A DNA stretch of 64,000 nt. Origin: Microcella sp. Lineage in GTDB: Bacteria > Actinomycetota > Actinomycetes > Actinomycetales > Microbacteriaceae. The notes under the pieces are model-generated. The model was not told where the DNA came from. It saw only the letters and a list, made by a program, of their open reading frames with translations, and did not search any database. The stretch's first letter is position 1; every line of letters starts with the position of its first letter. The DNA lies in assembly GCF_019739195.1 (NCBI RefSeq), contig NZ_JAHHDS010000003.1, forward strand, positions 1,240,001-1,304,000, written 5' to 3'. Made by a program: the position numbers and the translations under genes. Shown here piece after piece: positions 13,229 to 24,400 of the stretch.

Positions 13229-13711
13229 GTGAGCGAGCTGAACCGGGTGCGGCACTGGGCTGAAGCCCTCATCGCGCTGCACCTCGACGAGTCGTGGAGC
13301 TTCGCTTTCGACCGCGCCACGCGCCGAGCGGGGTTGTGCGACTTCGGGCGCAAGCGCATCTCGGTCTCGCGTCACTTGGCCGAGCGGTTCGACGACGACG
13401 CCATTCACCAGACGCTGCTGCACGAAGTCGCGCACGCACTCGCCGGGCCGGGCACGGGGCACGGGGCCGAATGGCGGCGCATCGCGCGCGATCTCGGCTA
13501 CGTCGGCGGCACAACGCACGACGGCCCGATCGCTGACGACCGGGCGCGCTGGCGCGGCTCGTGCCCGAGAGGTCACGAGTTCGTGCGGTTTCGCCGCCCG
13601 AGAACAGATGTTTCATGCGGTCGATGCTCGCGCGGGTTCAGCCGCGCACACATCATCACGTGGCGCGATCAGGCTGGTCTTCTGCCTGGCGTTCGCACCG
13701 CGCGCGGGTGA
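13229..13711 (+). CDS. SprT-like zinc metalloprotease-fold protein
   Basis: 160 residues. HEVAHAL (residues 65-71) is the gluzincin zinc motif, followed by GHGAEWRRIARDLG, the conserved SprT region, and a C-terminal zinc ribbon (SCPRGHEF and CGRCSRGF). I choose the GTG at 13229 because TACCAT at 13216-13221 would place the transcription start on it, giving a leaderless mRNA; a TTG at 13199 is the alternative. Eukaryotic Spartan cleaves DNA-protein crosslinks; the bacterial role is not established. It converges on the DUF427 gene with one base between stops. Confidence 0.82.
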   Translation: MSELNRVRHWAEALIALHLDESWSFAFDRATRRAGLCDFGRKRISVSRHLAERFDDDAIHQTLLHEVAHALAGPGTGHGAEWRRIARDLGYVGGTTHDGPIADDRARWRGSCPRGHEFVRFRRPRTDVSCGRCSRGFSRAHIITWRDQAGLLPGVRTARG

Positions 13712-13712
13712 G

Positions 13713-14015
13713 TCACTCGCTGACGGTGACTTCTTTCCAGAACGCAACGTAGTTCGAGAAGTCTTTGCCGACGCGCTCGATGCCGCTCGCGTAGGGGGTC
13801 GGGTAGCTCCAGGCGCGGTCTTGCAGCGCCTGGCCGTCGACCGTGACGGTGAAGTACTGGCACTCGCCCTTCCAGGGGCAGGTGTAGGGCGTCGGGCTCT
13901 GCGAGAGAAAGCCCTCGACGATGCTCGACGGCGGAAAGTACCAGTTGCCCTCAATCTTGATGAGGTCGTCTTCTGCGGCCTCGGCGATGACGGTGCCGTT
14001 GACGTGAGCCTTCAT
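13713..14015 (-). CDS. DUF427 domain-containing protein
   Basis: 100 residues. Start at the ATG at 14015, with a GGAGGA ribosome site directly upstream. The sequence has the DUF427 pattern: VNGTVIAEAAEDDLIKIEGNWYFPP and then a CPWKGECQYFTV segment with W.YP.P near ASGIERVGKDFSNYVAFWKEV. Members are small beta-barrel cytoplasmic proteins of unknown function. The two cysteines in TCPWKGECQ are conserved in the family. Confidence 0.87.
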   Translation of the reverse strand: MKAHVNGTVIAEAAEDDLIKIEGNWYFPPSSIVEGFLSQSPTPYTCPWKGECQYFTVTVDGQALQDRAWSYPTPYASGIERVGKDFSNYVAFWKEVTVSE

Positions 14016-14058
14016 GGGTCCTCCTGCGGTCGAGACGGTCGATGTGCTGTGCACAACC

Positions 14059-14622
14059 TCAGGCTGGCAGGTCGAATTCCCGCAGCACCACGAGTTCGGT
14101 CGATTCCCAGCGCGCCCGGGCCGCCGCCACCGCCTCGGGTCCGTCGCTGAGAGCGAGTATCCGCCCTCCGACCGACGCGCTGAGCATGTGGGCGACGGCG
14201 CCGCGCAGGCCCTGGTACCCCGCCGCCGCGACGGCGGCCTCGGGGCTCGTGGCATCGATGCCGACCGCGCCGAGCGCGTCGATCACGGCACCCGCGAGCA
14301 AGTGGTCTTCGACGGGGATGCCCTCCGGAGCCTCCACGGGCGCCCCCGCCGCGACGACCGCGACCATCGTGCGCTCGCCGCGTGCAGCCTGAAGCGCGAG
14401 CAGGCGCTGGGCGATCGACGCCGCAGCACCGCACCGAGCATCGATGATCTCGAGGTGCGGTGGAAGGGCATCCGTCGGCACGGGTTCGGTCGCGAGACCA
14501 TCGCACCAGACGAGCAGGTGGGCGCTGGCGCCGATGCGGCGAGCGCCGTCGAGACCGACGTCGAACCGCACCTGGTAGCGGTGCTGGGCGTCGGGGCTGT
14601 CGTCGTCGTGCGGGCCGGTCAC
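14059..14622 (-). CDS. ComB-like (2-phosphosulfolactate phosphatase family) protein
   Basis: 187 residues. RYQVRFDVGLDGARRIGASAH followed by LLVWCDGL, a middle TMVAVVAAGAP and the C-terminal YQGLRGAVAHMLSASVGGRIL match the pattern I know from actinobacterial proteins annotated as 2-phosphosulfolactate phosphatase (ComB). No coenzyme M pathway is expected here, so the true activity is probably different. It lies 43 bp upstream of the DUF427 gene in the same direction and may be co-transcribed. Family recognition is moderate. Confidence 0.55.
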   Translation of the reverse strand: MTGPHDDDSPDAQHRYQVRFDVGLDGARRIGASAHLLVWCDGLATEPVPTDALPPHLEIIDARCGAAASIAQRLLALQAARGERTMVAVVAAGAPVEAPEGIPVEDHLLAGAVIDALGAVGIDATSPEAAVAAAGYQGLRGAVAHMLSASVGGRILALSDGPEAVAAARARWESTELVVLREFDLPA

Positions 14623-14657
14623 AGGTCGATCGTATCGACGTGCCGCAGACTGAGCGC

Positions 14658-15173
14658 ATGCGCGTGAGACTCGATCTGCTGCTCGACTGCCCGCCCGATG
14701 CGGCGTGGGAGGCCGTGCACTCCCCCGCCGTGTTCCGCGCCGTGTCGGGGCCCTTCACGAAGGCCGACTCGCTCGAGCCCGTTGGGTTTCCCGAGCGCTG
14801 GGCTGACACCGAGCACCGGGTTCGGCTGCGTCTGCTCGGAGTGCTGCCGATGGGCACTCAGCTCATCCGGCTGCGCGATGAGACCCGCGCAGACGGCACC
14901 CGCATCGTGCACGATGAAGGCGGCCCTCTAGGTGGGGCGATGAGCGTCGTCACCAGCTGGCATCACCGCATGGCGATCAGCCCCGACCCCTCCGCGCCGG
15001 ATGCCCGCACGCGATTTCGCGATGCCCTCGATGTCGGCGCCGGCGTGCTGACGCCGTTCGCGTGGCTGGGGTTCTGGATCTTCTGGCAGCTGCGCGCGCA
15101 GAAGCTGCGACGGCTCGCGCCGGGGTGGGCCGTGCAGTTCGGAACGCCGAGCCCACGGGATGGCGCGTCGTGA
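14658..15173 (+). CDS. SRPBCC-fold (START-like) protein
   Basis: 171 residues from the ATG at 14658, reading MRVRLDLLLDCPPDAAWEAVHSP. The N-terminal strand and helix 'VRLDLLLDCPPDAAWEAV' and the later HDEGGPLGG..V.TSWHH.M fit polyketide-cyclase/START-type lipid-binding folds. A hydrophobic stretch FAWLGFWIFWQL near residue 135 could bind membrane or ligand. Its stop overlaps the start of the next gene by 4 bases (GTGA), so the two are translationally coupled. Function unknown. Confidence 0.6.
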   Translation: MRVRLDLLLDCPPDAAWEAVHSPAVFRAVSGPFTKADSLEPVGFPERWADTEHRVRLRLLGVLPMGTQLIRLRDETRADGTRIVHDEGGPLGGAMSVVTSWHHRMAISPDPSAPDARTRFRDALDVGAGVLTPFAWLGFWIFWQLRAQKLRRLAPGWAVQFGTPSPRDGAS

Positions 15174-15826
15174 GCGCAGCATCCAGCACCCCAGACCGCG
15201 CCGTGAGCGCCCTCGCCGTCGCCGACTGGCGGCGCCGCACGGCCGCGCTCTATGCCGAACTGCGTTCCGCGACCGACCTGCCTGCCGCGCACGACCACTG
15301 GCGGCGCACGCGCGACGAGCTCTTCGCCCACCACCCCGCCTCGCCGCTGCTACCCGCCGACCGCGAGTCGTTCACGGGGCTACGCGTCAAGCCTTACGAC
15401 CCGGCGTGGCGGTTCGAGTGCGTGATTCAGGATGCTGAGCCAGCGCGCATCGACGTCGAGACCGGCACCGACGGGGTCGTGCCGTTCGAGCGGCTCGGGC
15501 TCGTCGAGGTGCCCGGCGTCGGCTCGCTCGACGTCTGGCGGCTCGCCTCCTACGGCGGCGGACTGTTCGTGCCCGTGCGCGACGCCCTCTCGCGCATGCC
15601 CGGCGGTACCTACGGCGGTGGGCGCTACCTGCTCGACACCGTCAAGGGCGCCGACCTCGGCGGAGGCCGAGCGCCGTGGTCACTCGTGCTCGACGTCAAC
15701 TTCGCCTACAACCCGTCATGCGCCTACGACGAAACCTGGGCGTGTCCCCTCGCGCCACCCGGCAACGTCATCGAGGTCGAGATCCCCGTCGGCGAGCGCT
15801 ACGGCGACGGACGGCTCACGCTCTGA
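15170..15826 (+). CDS. DUF1684 domain-containing protein
   Basis: 218 residues from the GTG at 15170, which overlaps the upstream stop. The DUF1684 signature is clear in the C-terminal half: YGGGRYLLDTVKGADLGGG, LDVNFAYNPSCAYDETWACPLAP and the closing IEVEIPVGE. The N-terminal part (VADWRRRTAALYAEL and DELFAHHPASPL) is also typical. It has no signal peptide. The family is found in actinobacteria and Bacteroidetes, with no established function. Confidence 0.87.
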   Translation: MSAASSTPDRAVSALAVADWRRRTAALYAELRSATDLPAAHDHWRRTRDELFAHHPASPLLPADRESFTGLRVKPYDPAWRFECVIQDAEPARIDVETGTDGVVPFERLGLVEVPGVGSLDVWRLASYGGGLFVPVRDALSRMPGGTYGGGRYLLDTVKGADLGGGRAPWSLVLDVNFAYNPSCAYDETWACPLAPPGNVIEVEIPVGERYGDGRLTL

Positions 15827-15851
15827 GGCCGGTCGTCAGACGATGCCGTGG

Positions 15852-16481
15852 TCAGCGCCGCGCGACCAGCGCAATGTCGTGCACCGTGATCGGCGCCGTC
15901 TCGCTGGGGCCGTCGACCTCTCGAGCGCGCGTGCTGGCCTCAGCGGTCGTGAACCCCGCGGCATAGGGCAGCAGATCGGATTCGTCGACGAGCAGATGAG
16001 CAGCGGGTCGCCCCACTCCCGATGTCGCGTCGCTCACTGCGTGTCCCACGAGCAGCAGAGTGCCGCCCGGCGCGACCGCGTCTGCAAGCCGCGCGAAGAC
16101 AAGGTCGCGCTCGTCGACCGGCAGGTGCACGAAGAAAGCGATGACGAGGTCGAAGGCGCGACGCTCGGGCACCCACTCGCGCAGGTCGGCACGCCGGAAC
16201 TCCGCGCTGCCCGCGAGCCCTAGCCCTCCCGACACCATGCGCGAGTGCGCTTCATCGCGGGCCCGGTCGATCGCCACGTCAGACACGTCGATGCCGAGCA
16301 CCTGCCACCCGCGCTCCGCCAGCCAGAGGGCATCAGCCCCCTCTCCGCACCCGATGTCGAGCGCACGCCCTGTCGCGAGGCTCGAGACCTCGTCGACCAG
16401 CACAGGGTTCGGTGAGCTGCTCCACACGCGCGGCCGTGCCAGGTACCGCTCATTCCACCGGTCACGCGCTTCGTCGCTCAT
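15852..16481 (-). CDS. Class I SAM-dependent methyltransferase
   Basis: 209 residues from the ATG at 16481. Motif I is ALDIGCGEGADALWLAERGW (residues about 40-60), followed by GIDVSDVAIDRARD and the FDLVIAFFVHLP strand; the TehB/UbiE-like core is complete. The N-terminal RDRWNERYLARPRVWSSSPNP is typical of small-molecule methyltransferases of this group. The frame stays open to 18044, but that part is antisense to the DEAD-box helicase and is not the gene. Substrate unknown. Confidence 0.85.
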   Translation of the reverse strand: MSDEARDRWNERYLARPRVWSSSPNPVLVDEVSSLATGRALDIGCGEGADALWLAERGWQVLGIDVSDVAIDRARDEAHSRMVSGGLGLAGSAEFRRADLREWVPERRAFDLVIAFFVHLPVDERDLVFARLADAVAPGGTLLLVGHAVSDATSGVGRPAAHLLVDESDLLPYAAGFTTAEASTRAREVDGPSETAPITVHDIALVARR

Positions 16482-16793
16482 GTCTCTATTCTCGCGCGCG
16501 TCGCTTCGCGCAGCCATGCCGTCGGGGCGACCTGCTACGGTGGAGCCATAGGCAGAACTGTTCTCAGCTCTCCTGCGTCGTAGAACGCTTCCTCTTCCCG
16601 CTGCACGCGCACCGACTCGCGCATCCAGACGGTTCGATACTTTCTCACGGCGAACGATGTCGGCCATTGCCGCCGTCGCCACTTCGATTCCTGATGGCGC
16701 GCACGGGGTTACTGAACCCAGGCGCACCCACCGCATCCTGACCACTCGGTCGCGGATGCCGGGGATCACCCCTGTTCGAAAGGCACCACCAGA
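16482..16793 (+). other. 312-bp gap: divergent upstream region, long leader of the helicase
   Basis: No coding frame is supported here. It separates the divergent methyltransferase and helicase genes. A small perfect hairpin GGGTT/AACCC with a 4-base loop lies at 16706-16719, and TACGGT near 16540 could be a minus-10 element, but no matching minus-35 was found. Long 5' leaders are common for DEAD-box helicase genes; nothing further can be assigned. Confidence 0.3.
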
Positions 16794-18356
16794 ATGACCA
16801 GCAGTTCTTCCACCACCACCTTCAGCGCGCTTGGCGTTCCCTATCCGCTCGTCGAGGTTCTCGAGGCTCAGGGCAAGACCGAGGCCTTTCCGATTCAGGT
16901 CGACACGCTCGCCGACACCCTCGCGGGTCGCGACGTGCTCGGCCGCGGCAAGACGGGCTCGGGCAAGACCCTGGCCTTCTCGATTCCGATGGTCGCGCGC
17001 CTCGGCATGCGCACAGGCCCGGCCCGTCGCCCCATGAAGCCGCTCGGCCTCGTGCTCGCGCCGACCCGTGAGCTCGCTACGCAGATTCTCGCCGTGATCG
17101 AGCCGATGGCCGAAGCCTACGGCCTGCGCGCCATGACGATCTTCGGCGGCGTCTCGCAGGGCAAGCAGGTGCAACAGCTGCAACGCGGCGTCGACATCGT
17201 CGTCGCAGCGCCCGGCCGCCTCGAAGACCTCATGAAGCAGGGCTTTGTTTCGCTCGACTCTGTCGAGGTCACCGTGCTCGACGAGGCCGACCACATGGCC
17301 GACCTCGGCTTCTTGCCGGGCGTCACCCGCATCTTGAAGGCCACGCCCGTGCGCGGTCAGCGCATGCTGTTCAGCGCGACCCTCGACAACGGGGTCGACA
17401 AGCTTGTGAAGCAGTTCTTGCACGACCCCATCACGCACTCGGTCGATGAGGCGAACTCGCCCGTCGCCGACATGACGCACCACGTCTTCGAGCTCTCGGG
17501 CACCGACGAGAAGAAGCGCATGATCACCGCGCTCGCCTCGGGCAGCGGCCGTCGCATCCTGTTCATGCGCACCAAGCACACCGCCAAGAAGCTCGCGAAG
17601 CAGCTCACGGCCGACGGCATTCCCGCCGTCGACCTGCATGGCAACCTCTCGCAGCCGGCGCGTGACCGCAACCTCGCTGCGTTCGGCGACGGTAGCGTGC
17701 GCGTGCTCGTGGCGACGGATGTCGCGGCACGAGGTGTTCACGTCGATGACATCGAGCTCGTCATCCACGTCGACCCGCCCACCGAGCACAAGGCATACCT
17801 GCACCGCTCGGGGCGCACCGCTCGCGCGGGAGCCGCAGGCGACGTCGTGACGCTCGTGCTGCCCGAGCAGCGCCGCGACACCGCCGACCTGCTGCGCAAG
17901 GCCTCGATTCGCGTGCAGCCCCAGCAGGTCACCGCGACCTCGCCGGCCGTGACGCGCCTCATCGGCGACGTCGCCCCACGCGTCGCCGAGCACGAGCTTC
18001 CGGCCGTGCTCAAGCGCCAGCCCGAGGGCGGCGGCAGCTCGCAAGGCGCCAACGCTCAGCGCAAGCGCGCCAACCGCTCAGGCCAGGGCGGTCAGGGTGG
18101 CCAACGCAGCGGACAGCGCTCGTCGCAGGGCGGCCAGCGCTCGAGCCAGCGCCGCACCGACGTCGCCCCGACGCGCACCGCGTCGAGCGGCGCCGCACCG
18201 GCCGCTCGCAGCACCGACGCCCCGAGCGCGGCACCCGCGCGCGCCCGTCAGGGCTCGCGCCGCGCTTCGGCACCCAGCGGCGGCTCGTCAGGCGGAATCC
18301 GCGTCGGCCAGGTCGTGCGGTCGAACTCGACCGGCGGCCAACGCCGCGGACGCTGA
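16794..18356 (+). CDS. DEAD-box ATP-dependent RNA helicase
   Basis: 520 residues. The full motif set is present: a Q-motif region before residue 40, Walker A GKTGSGKT (52-59), PTRELATQI, DEADHMADLGF, SAT in LFSATLD, and motif VI HRSGRTARAG in the second RecA domain. The last 110 or so residues are a Gly/Gln/Arg/Ser-rich tail with repeated GGQR and SSQ units, an RNA-binding extension as in cold-shock and ribosome-assembly helicases (RhlE/CsdA type). It should unwind structured RNA in the cytoplasm. A terminator follows 33 bp after the stop. Confidence 0.93.
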   Translation: MTSSSSTTTFSALGVPYPLVEVLEAQGKTEAFPIQVDTLADTLAGRDVLGRGKTGSGKTLAFSIPMVARLGMRTGPARRPMKPLGLVLAPTRELATQILAVIEPMAEAYGLRAMTIFGGVSQGKQVQQLQRGVDIVVAAPGRLEDLMKQGFVSLDSVEVTVLDEADHMADLGFLPGVTRILKATPVRGQRMLFSATLDNGVDKLVKQFLHDPITHSVDEANSPVADMTHHVFELSGTDEKKRMITALASGSGRRILFMRTKHTAKKLAKQLTADGIPAVDLHGNLSQPARDRNLAAFGDGSVRVLVATDVAARGVHVDDIELVIHVDPPTEHKAYLHRSGRTARAGAAGDVVTLVLPEQRRDTADLLRKASIRVQPQQVTATSPAVTRLIGDVAPRVAEHELPAVLKRQPEGGGSSQGANAQRKRANRSGQGGQGGQRSGQRSSQGGQRSSQRRTDVAPTRTASSGAAPAARSTDAPSAAPARARQGSRRASAPSGGSSGGIRVGQVVRSNSTGGQRRGR

Positions 18357-18388
18357 CCCGCGCCCCAGCAGCACCGAGCACGGCTCAC

Positions 18389-18422
18389 GGGCCCCGGAAG
18401 AGCATCCGCTCCTCCGGGGCCC
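18389..18422. terminator. Bidirectional stem-loop terminator
   Basis: GGGCCCCGGA (18389-18398) pairs perfectly with TCCGGGGCCC (18413-18422); GAGC/GCTC inside the loop adds four pairs. It lies between the converging ends of the helicase gene (stop 18356) and the giant surface protein gene (stop 18460) and could stop transcription from both sides. Confidence 0.7.
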
Positions 18423-18459
18423 GGCCGTCTCTGCGCCTTCGCGCCGAGCGTCAGAGGGC

Positions 18460-21400
18460 CTAGTGAGCTGCGGCCCGTCGGCGAGCAATGGTCATCATGA
18501 CCAGGCCGCCGAAGAGCAGTGCCGCGATCACCCAGAGCCACAGCATGATCTCGACGACCACGCCGGTCTCGGCGAGCGTGATCATGAACACGTTCGACAA
18601 GGTCGAGTCATTGAGGCCGTCGGCGAGCGTCAGGTCGCCGAGCTGCAGCACGCCGCCGAGCCAGACCAACTGCCCCGACGCCCCGCCGCTGTCGACCTCC
18701 GTGATCGAGCACACGGAGTTCGCCGGAAGGTTTTCGAACATGACCGTCGTGCCGTCGCGAATTTCGGAGGTCACCGTCGTCGGTGGCGCGACATCGCGAT
18801 CGTCTTCCGCGTCGACCTCGTCGGTGCCGCCCAGGTCGTCGTTGACGATCGGCCAACCGCTCGGCAGCAGCGGAACAAGCACTCCGTCGCGATCCCACAT
18901 GCAGGAGGTCTCGATGAGGAACACCGCGTCGCGCGCCTCGTTTGCGAAAGGCCCGGTCACGTCTTTTGTGATCGAGAACGCCGCAAGCAAGAACGTGTTC
19001 TCGATGCGGACCGTGTGGGTCTCTCCAGCCGCGACCGAGAACTCACCGTCGGTGGTGTCGCTGCGCGTCGCGCCGCCCGTGCGCGACTCGGTGACGGCGC
19101 ACTCGGCGCCCGCCGGAATCTGATCCCAGCCGTTGCGGTAGCCGTTGAGCTCGGTGAGCTCTCGAGTGGCTCCGCCGGGAATCTCGAGCTCGGTCACCAC
19201 GCCGTCGATCTCGAGCGTGCACGCGAGCGTCGCCTCGAACGGACCCTCGACGAAGATGCCAGTGCCATCGCCCGCAAAGGTCTTCTCGACCTCGACGGCG
19301 CCCACGTCGAACGTGTTCGTCACGGTGAAGTCCACCGGCTCAGCCGACACCGTCACCTCGTCGACGTCGACGCTCGTGCTCGTCGCTCCTGCCGTGCGGG
19401 TCTCGACGAGCGAGCACACCGCATCGAGAGGCAGGTCGGTGTAGGTCGCCCGGTAGAAGCCCTCCGACGTGAGTTCGCGCAGTGCACCGCCAGGCACCTC
19501 AACCGACTGCTCGACGCCGTCGACGTCGCGCACGCAGGTGAGCTCGACCTCGAACGGGCCGGCACCCCACGTGGCAGCGCCGTCACCGTCGCGCAGCTTT
19601 TCGACCTGCACCTCGCCGAGGGCGAAGGTGTTCGTCACGGTGGCTTCGATCAGTTCGTCGGCCACCACGACATCGGCGCTCAGGCCGTCGACGCTGCTGC
19701 CGTCAATGGTCACCGTCGTCGACGATGCTCCGCCGAACGCGGTCTCGGTAATCGTGCACAGCGCGCCCGTCGCGAGGTTCTCGATCGTCACCGGGTCATC
19801 ACCCTGCACGAACGTGAACGAGTCGCTGAAGACGGTGCGCTCGCCGGTGCTGTCGTCGAGCACGCACGTCACGTCAATCTCGAAGGGAGCATCCGCCCAT
19901 TCGGAGGCACCCTCCCCGACGACCGACTTGGCGAGCTCGATCGAGCCGACCGTGTAGTCGTTCTCGATCTCTGCCGTCGTCACCGTACCGAGCGTCACGA
20001 TGGCGGAGTCGCCGAGGAACGTCGTTGAACTGCCGCCATTGACGGCGGTGACGACTCGCGTGTCAGCCGCATCCATCGTGTCTGTCTCGGTGATGGTGCA
20101 GTCGGCGCCGTCGGGCAGCCCGGCGAGCGACCAGGTCTCGCCATCGGCGAGATCGCGCTGCATCGGGGAGTCGACGTTGTAGCCGGTACCGAAGACGGCG
20201 TCGCCTTCGAACGTGCAGGCGACCGAGACCGGGAAGGGACCGTAGTCGATCGCCGCACCGTCGGCGTCGACCGCTTCGCTCGAGACAGACTTGGTGACCG
20301 AAAGACCGGCCAGCTCGAAGGTGTTCTCGACCTCGAGGGCGGGCTGAGGCTGGTCGTCGACCAGCTGCGTCTCGTCGACCGTCACCGTGAAGGTGACGCC
20401 CGTCGCCACATCGGCGGTGAGCTCGGCACCGTTCTCATCGAGGATGCGACTCGACGTCGCCCCTGCCGGGTCAGTCTCGGTGAGAGTGCACTCGGCTCCC
20501 GAGGGCAGCAGCGTGTAGCTCGCTGTGCCGTCGGCGAGCAGCTCGCGGGTCGCGCCGCCCGCGATGTCGACCGCGATGCCGTCGCGCTCGCAGACCAGTG
20601 TGACCTCGAAGGGTCCGTCGCCGTAGGTCGCGCCCGCGCCGAGCACGGTCTTGGTGACCTCGAGCTCGCCCGTGAGGTAGTAATTCTCGAGAGTGACCGA
20701 GCCGGGCGCCGCGGTGGTGACCACGATGTCTTCTCCTGTGATCAACTCGCCCTCAGAGTCGACGATGCGGTGCGCGTCGGCGCCCGTTGCGGGCACATCG
20801 ACTTCGAACACCGTGCAGGTTGAGCCGTCGACGAGGTTCTCGATCGTCACGAAACCATTCGCCGGCACAATGACGTCACCGTCGAACGAGGTGCCGACGG
20901 TCGGCTCGGTGCAGACCACGTTGGCGGTGAAGGTCGCGGGAGCGAACTGCGTGCCACCGCCTCCGATGACGTCTTTCGAGATCGTGAAGCTCGTGACGCC
21001 GTAGCGATTGGTGAACTGCGCACTGTTGCGCGCGGCCGCGCTGGGTCCGTCTTCGGCGAGAGAGTCGATCGTCGTGATCGTGCCGTCGATCGAGGTCGAC
21101 GTCGCGCCGACCGTGCGAGAGATCGACGTCGAATCGGCCTCGTGATCCTCCGTCTCGGTGACCGTGCAGGAGGCACCTGCGGGAAGACCCGTGAGGGTGC
21201 GAGTCTCGTCGTGCCGCAGCTCGAATTCCATCGGTGAGGCGCTGAACCCGGCGGCGAGCACCGTCGCACCCTGGAAGGTGCAGTCCACCTCGAACGAGAA
21301 CGGGTCTACGGGGTAGACCGGCTGCCCTTCAGCGTCGACCGCGTCGGTGAGCACGGTCTTGCCGACGGTGATCGACGCCAAGGCGAAGCGGTTGGTGACC

Positions 21401-24400
21401 GAGCGCGATTGCGTCGGCGAGGCGGTGACGTTGACGCCGCCCTGTGTGATCACCTCTGTTGCTCCTGCACTGCCGGTTTCGGTCACCGTGCAGTTGGAGC
21501 CCACAGGGATGTTGTTGATCGTGCGGCTGAGACCGCTGGCGACGCTCAACGTGAACGATCCGTACCAGACCGAGGGCGAGACCGCCCCGGGCGGCAGCAC
21601 GGTCGTCGCGGCAGTGCGGGTGCAGTTCACGAGCACAGTGAAGGTGCCGGTACCGTACTGCGCCGCGCCGGCTCCGGTGAGCACCTTGTTCACGGTCAGT
21701 GAACCGACCGGAATGCTGTTCGTGTAGGCGACCGCGTTGGTGGAAGCACCGAGCTCGGTGTCGGGCGAGAGGGTGACGACTGCCGTTGTCGCGTTCGGTT
21801 GCGATGACGACCCGCCGGTGGTGATGGTCTTGGTCACCGTGGCGCCCCTGGCCTGCGTCTCGATCACGGTGCATACGGCACCGGCGGGAAGCCCAGTGAA
21901 GGTGCGCGACTGGCCGTCGTTGAGCACAAAGGTCGACGGGGCCACAGTGATCGCCTGGGCTCCGTTGCCGCGATCGAAGGTGCACGCGATGCTGAACCGG
22001 AAGTCGGTCTGCATGACCGGCAGCCCCGCAGCGTTGAGCGCACCGTTCATGTTCACAGACTTCGACACGGTCAGGCTGGCGAGCTCGTAGGTGTTGGTCA
22101 CCTCGCTCAACTCGATGGGGTCGCGCTCGGCGAAGGCGGGGCGAGGGTTGAACACGGTCGACGGGCTGTAGTCGAGTGACCGCACCGTGACCGTGTCGGG
22201 CAGCGCCGTCGTCGTCGTGGCACCCGTCGTGCCGACCTCGCTGATGTCGCACTCGGCATACAACGGAATACCGAGGATGCGCGTCGACGCGGCATTGCCG
22301 GTGATGGTGAACGGCGAACGGTTCGCACCGGTGCTGTCGAGCAGCGAGATGGGCACTCCGTCGACGGAGCAGGCAACCTCGATGTCGAAGTCACCCGGAG
22401 CGAAGGCGGCAGCGCCGCCGTCGACGATCTTGGCGAGATCGATCGCACCGGTGGCGAGCGCCACTCCGACCTTGCGGGGCTCAGTGACGAACCGGTAGGG
22501 CAGGTCGTTGTCGCCGTCGCGGCCGCGCGCGGCCCCTGCGATCGAGTTGTACGCGATCGAGTCGCGGGCAAGGTTGGCGTTCGTCTCGCGCAGCACGGGC
22601 TCGCGCGCCGTCTCGGAGCGGTAGACGATCGACACGTCGTCACCGGGCACGAGACCCTGGTCGGCGACGTCGACGCCGACCGTCAGGTCGATGACGAACT
22701 TGAGCGCGATGACGCTCTCGAGCAGCGCGGCGTCGGGCACGGCGGGCATGACCTGCCAGCCGGTCGTCGCGTTCGAGCGATCAGGCAGCCCGCCGGGCGA
22801 GCCACTGGTGATGCACGGCCAGTACTGCTCGACCATGGGCGGGTCAGAGCTCGGCGTCATGCCGAGCTCGAACTGGATGTCGGCGCCGTTGCAGGCGGGC
22901 GTAGCCAGGTTCAGGCGGTCGGTGTAGTAGACCGTCAGGGCTTCGTCGGGCCAGCCGACCAGGCGCGGGCGCTCGGTCAGAGTCGGCGCCCAACGCGAGC
23001 TGCGGGCATCGTTGATGATGACGCCGCGGTCGTTCTCACGCGGGAGAACGTCGATCGACACGATCTCGAACACGCGCACGTTACCGGCGTTGAAGAAGTT
23101 GCCGACCCATTCCTCGGTGCCACCCGGGCGCGTGATCGGCACACAGGGGTACCGGTAGTACTCCTCGCCGTTGACGGCGAGAGTCGGGTCGCTGCAGTCG
23201 ACACCGTTGTTGACCGTGCGGATGATGCCGAGGTCGTCGAACGGCTCACCGGTGTCGGGATTGATCACGGGCAGGCCAGCCTCGTCGAGCGGACCGGCCT
23301 CGACACCCTTGACGCCCTTGACGATGTTCATGGGAGCGCTCGGGAGAGCCCACACCTTGGTCGTCGCCGTGCAGCTCTCGACCTGCAATTGCGGGTCGAG
23401 CTCGAGCACGCCGTTGGTCGAGTACTCGCAACGGTCGAACTCTTGGTCGCTCGTCACGATGGCGCTGTTGAGCACGAAGCCCGAGTCGACCGAGCCCGCC
23501 TCGAGGAACTGGCGGAACAGCAGTGGTGCGTCGATCGTCAGGGTCCATCCCTTCTGCAGCACGAATGCTGGGTCAGGTGTGATCGTGAGGGGCTGGCCAC
23601 CCGGGCCGCTCGCCCCCAGCGCAGCCGTGAACGACGGCGCGGTCACCGGCTGGCCCGATGCGTTGACCACCGTGAGGGTGATGAGGTCTTCGGGGTCGAA
23701 CGTCGTGTTCGTCTCGGGGTCGGTGCCGAGCACGAGCATCGGCCCGGTGGCGTCGACGGGAATCAGATCGACGATCTGCAGCTCGGCCAGGTCTTTGTCT
23801 TGACCCGTGCCGAGGTTACGCACCTCGATCTCGTAGGGGATTGGTGCGCCGAGCGTCAGCGGCCCGAACGGCGTCTTGACGACGCGCACCTCGGCCGGGC
23901 GGTGCTGGAAGAGAATCTGCCGGGTGTCGTCGTCAGTCGCCTGCCAGAGCGGAGCATCCGGGCTGTTATCGGCCCACGAGGTCACCGTGACGTCGTTCGT
24001 GAAGACGCCGATCTGCGACTCGCCCGGTGCGGGGGCCGTGTAGATGTAGAGCGTCGACGGAACCGGTTCGGTGCTCGGCTCGACGAGCAGGTCGCGGCGC
24101 GTCACCGTGAAGCGCACCGTCTGAAGAGGGTTGTACGGGCGCTCCCACGCGGCACCGTCAGACCGGGTGTAGTGGAAGCGGATGCCGCGGATGTCGGCGG
24201 TGGTCGCGCCGGGCGGCAGCGTCGGCAGAGCGAGAGTCGAGCCGAACGCGCCCTCGACCCAGCACGCGTCGAGCACGGCCGAGCCGTTGCACTCGACGGA
24301 GATGCCGTCGGGCCCGCCGAGCACGTAGTCGACTCCGACGAGCACGTCGACCTTGACGCGGTTGAGCGGGCTCGCGAACGAATGCGAACCGAAGCCGTTG

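Noticed and set aside
16482-18044. Upstream extension of the methyltransferase frame to a 730-codon gene
   Set aside because: The extra 521 codons lie antisense to the DEAD-box helicase and the intergenic gap; the methyltransferase starts naturally at 16481.
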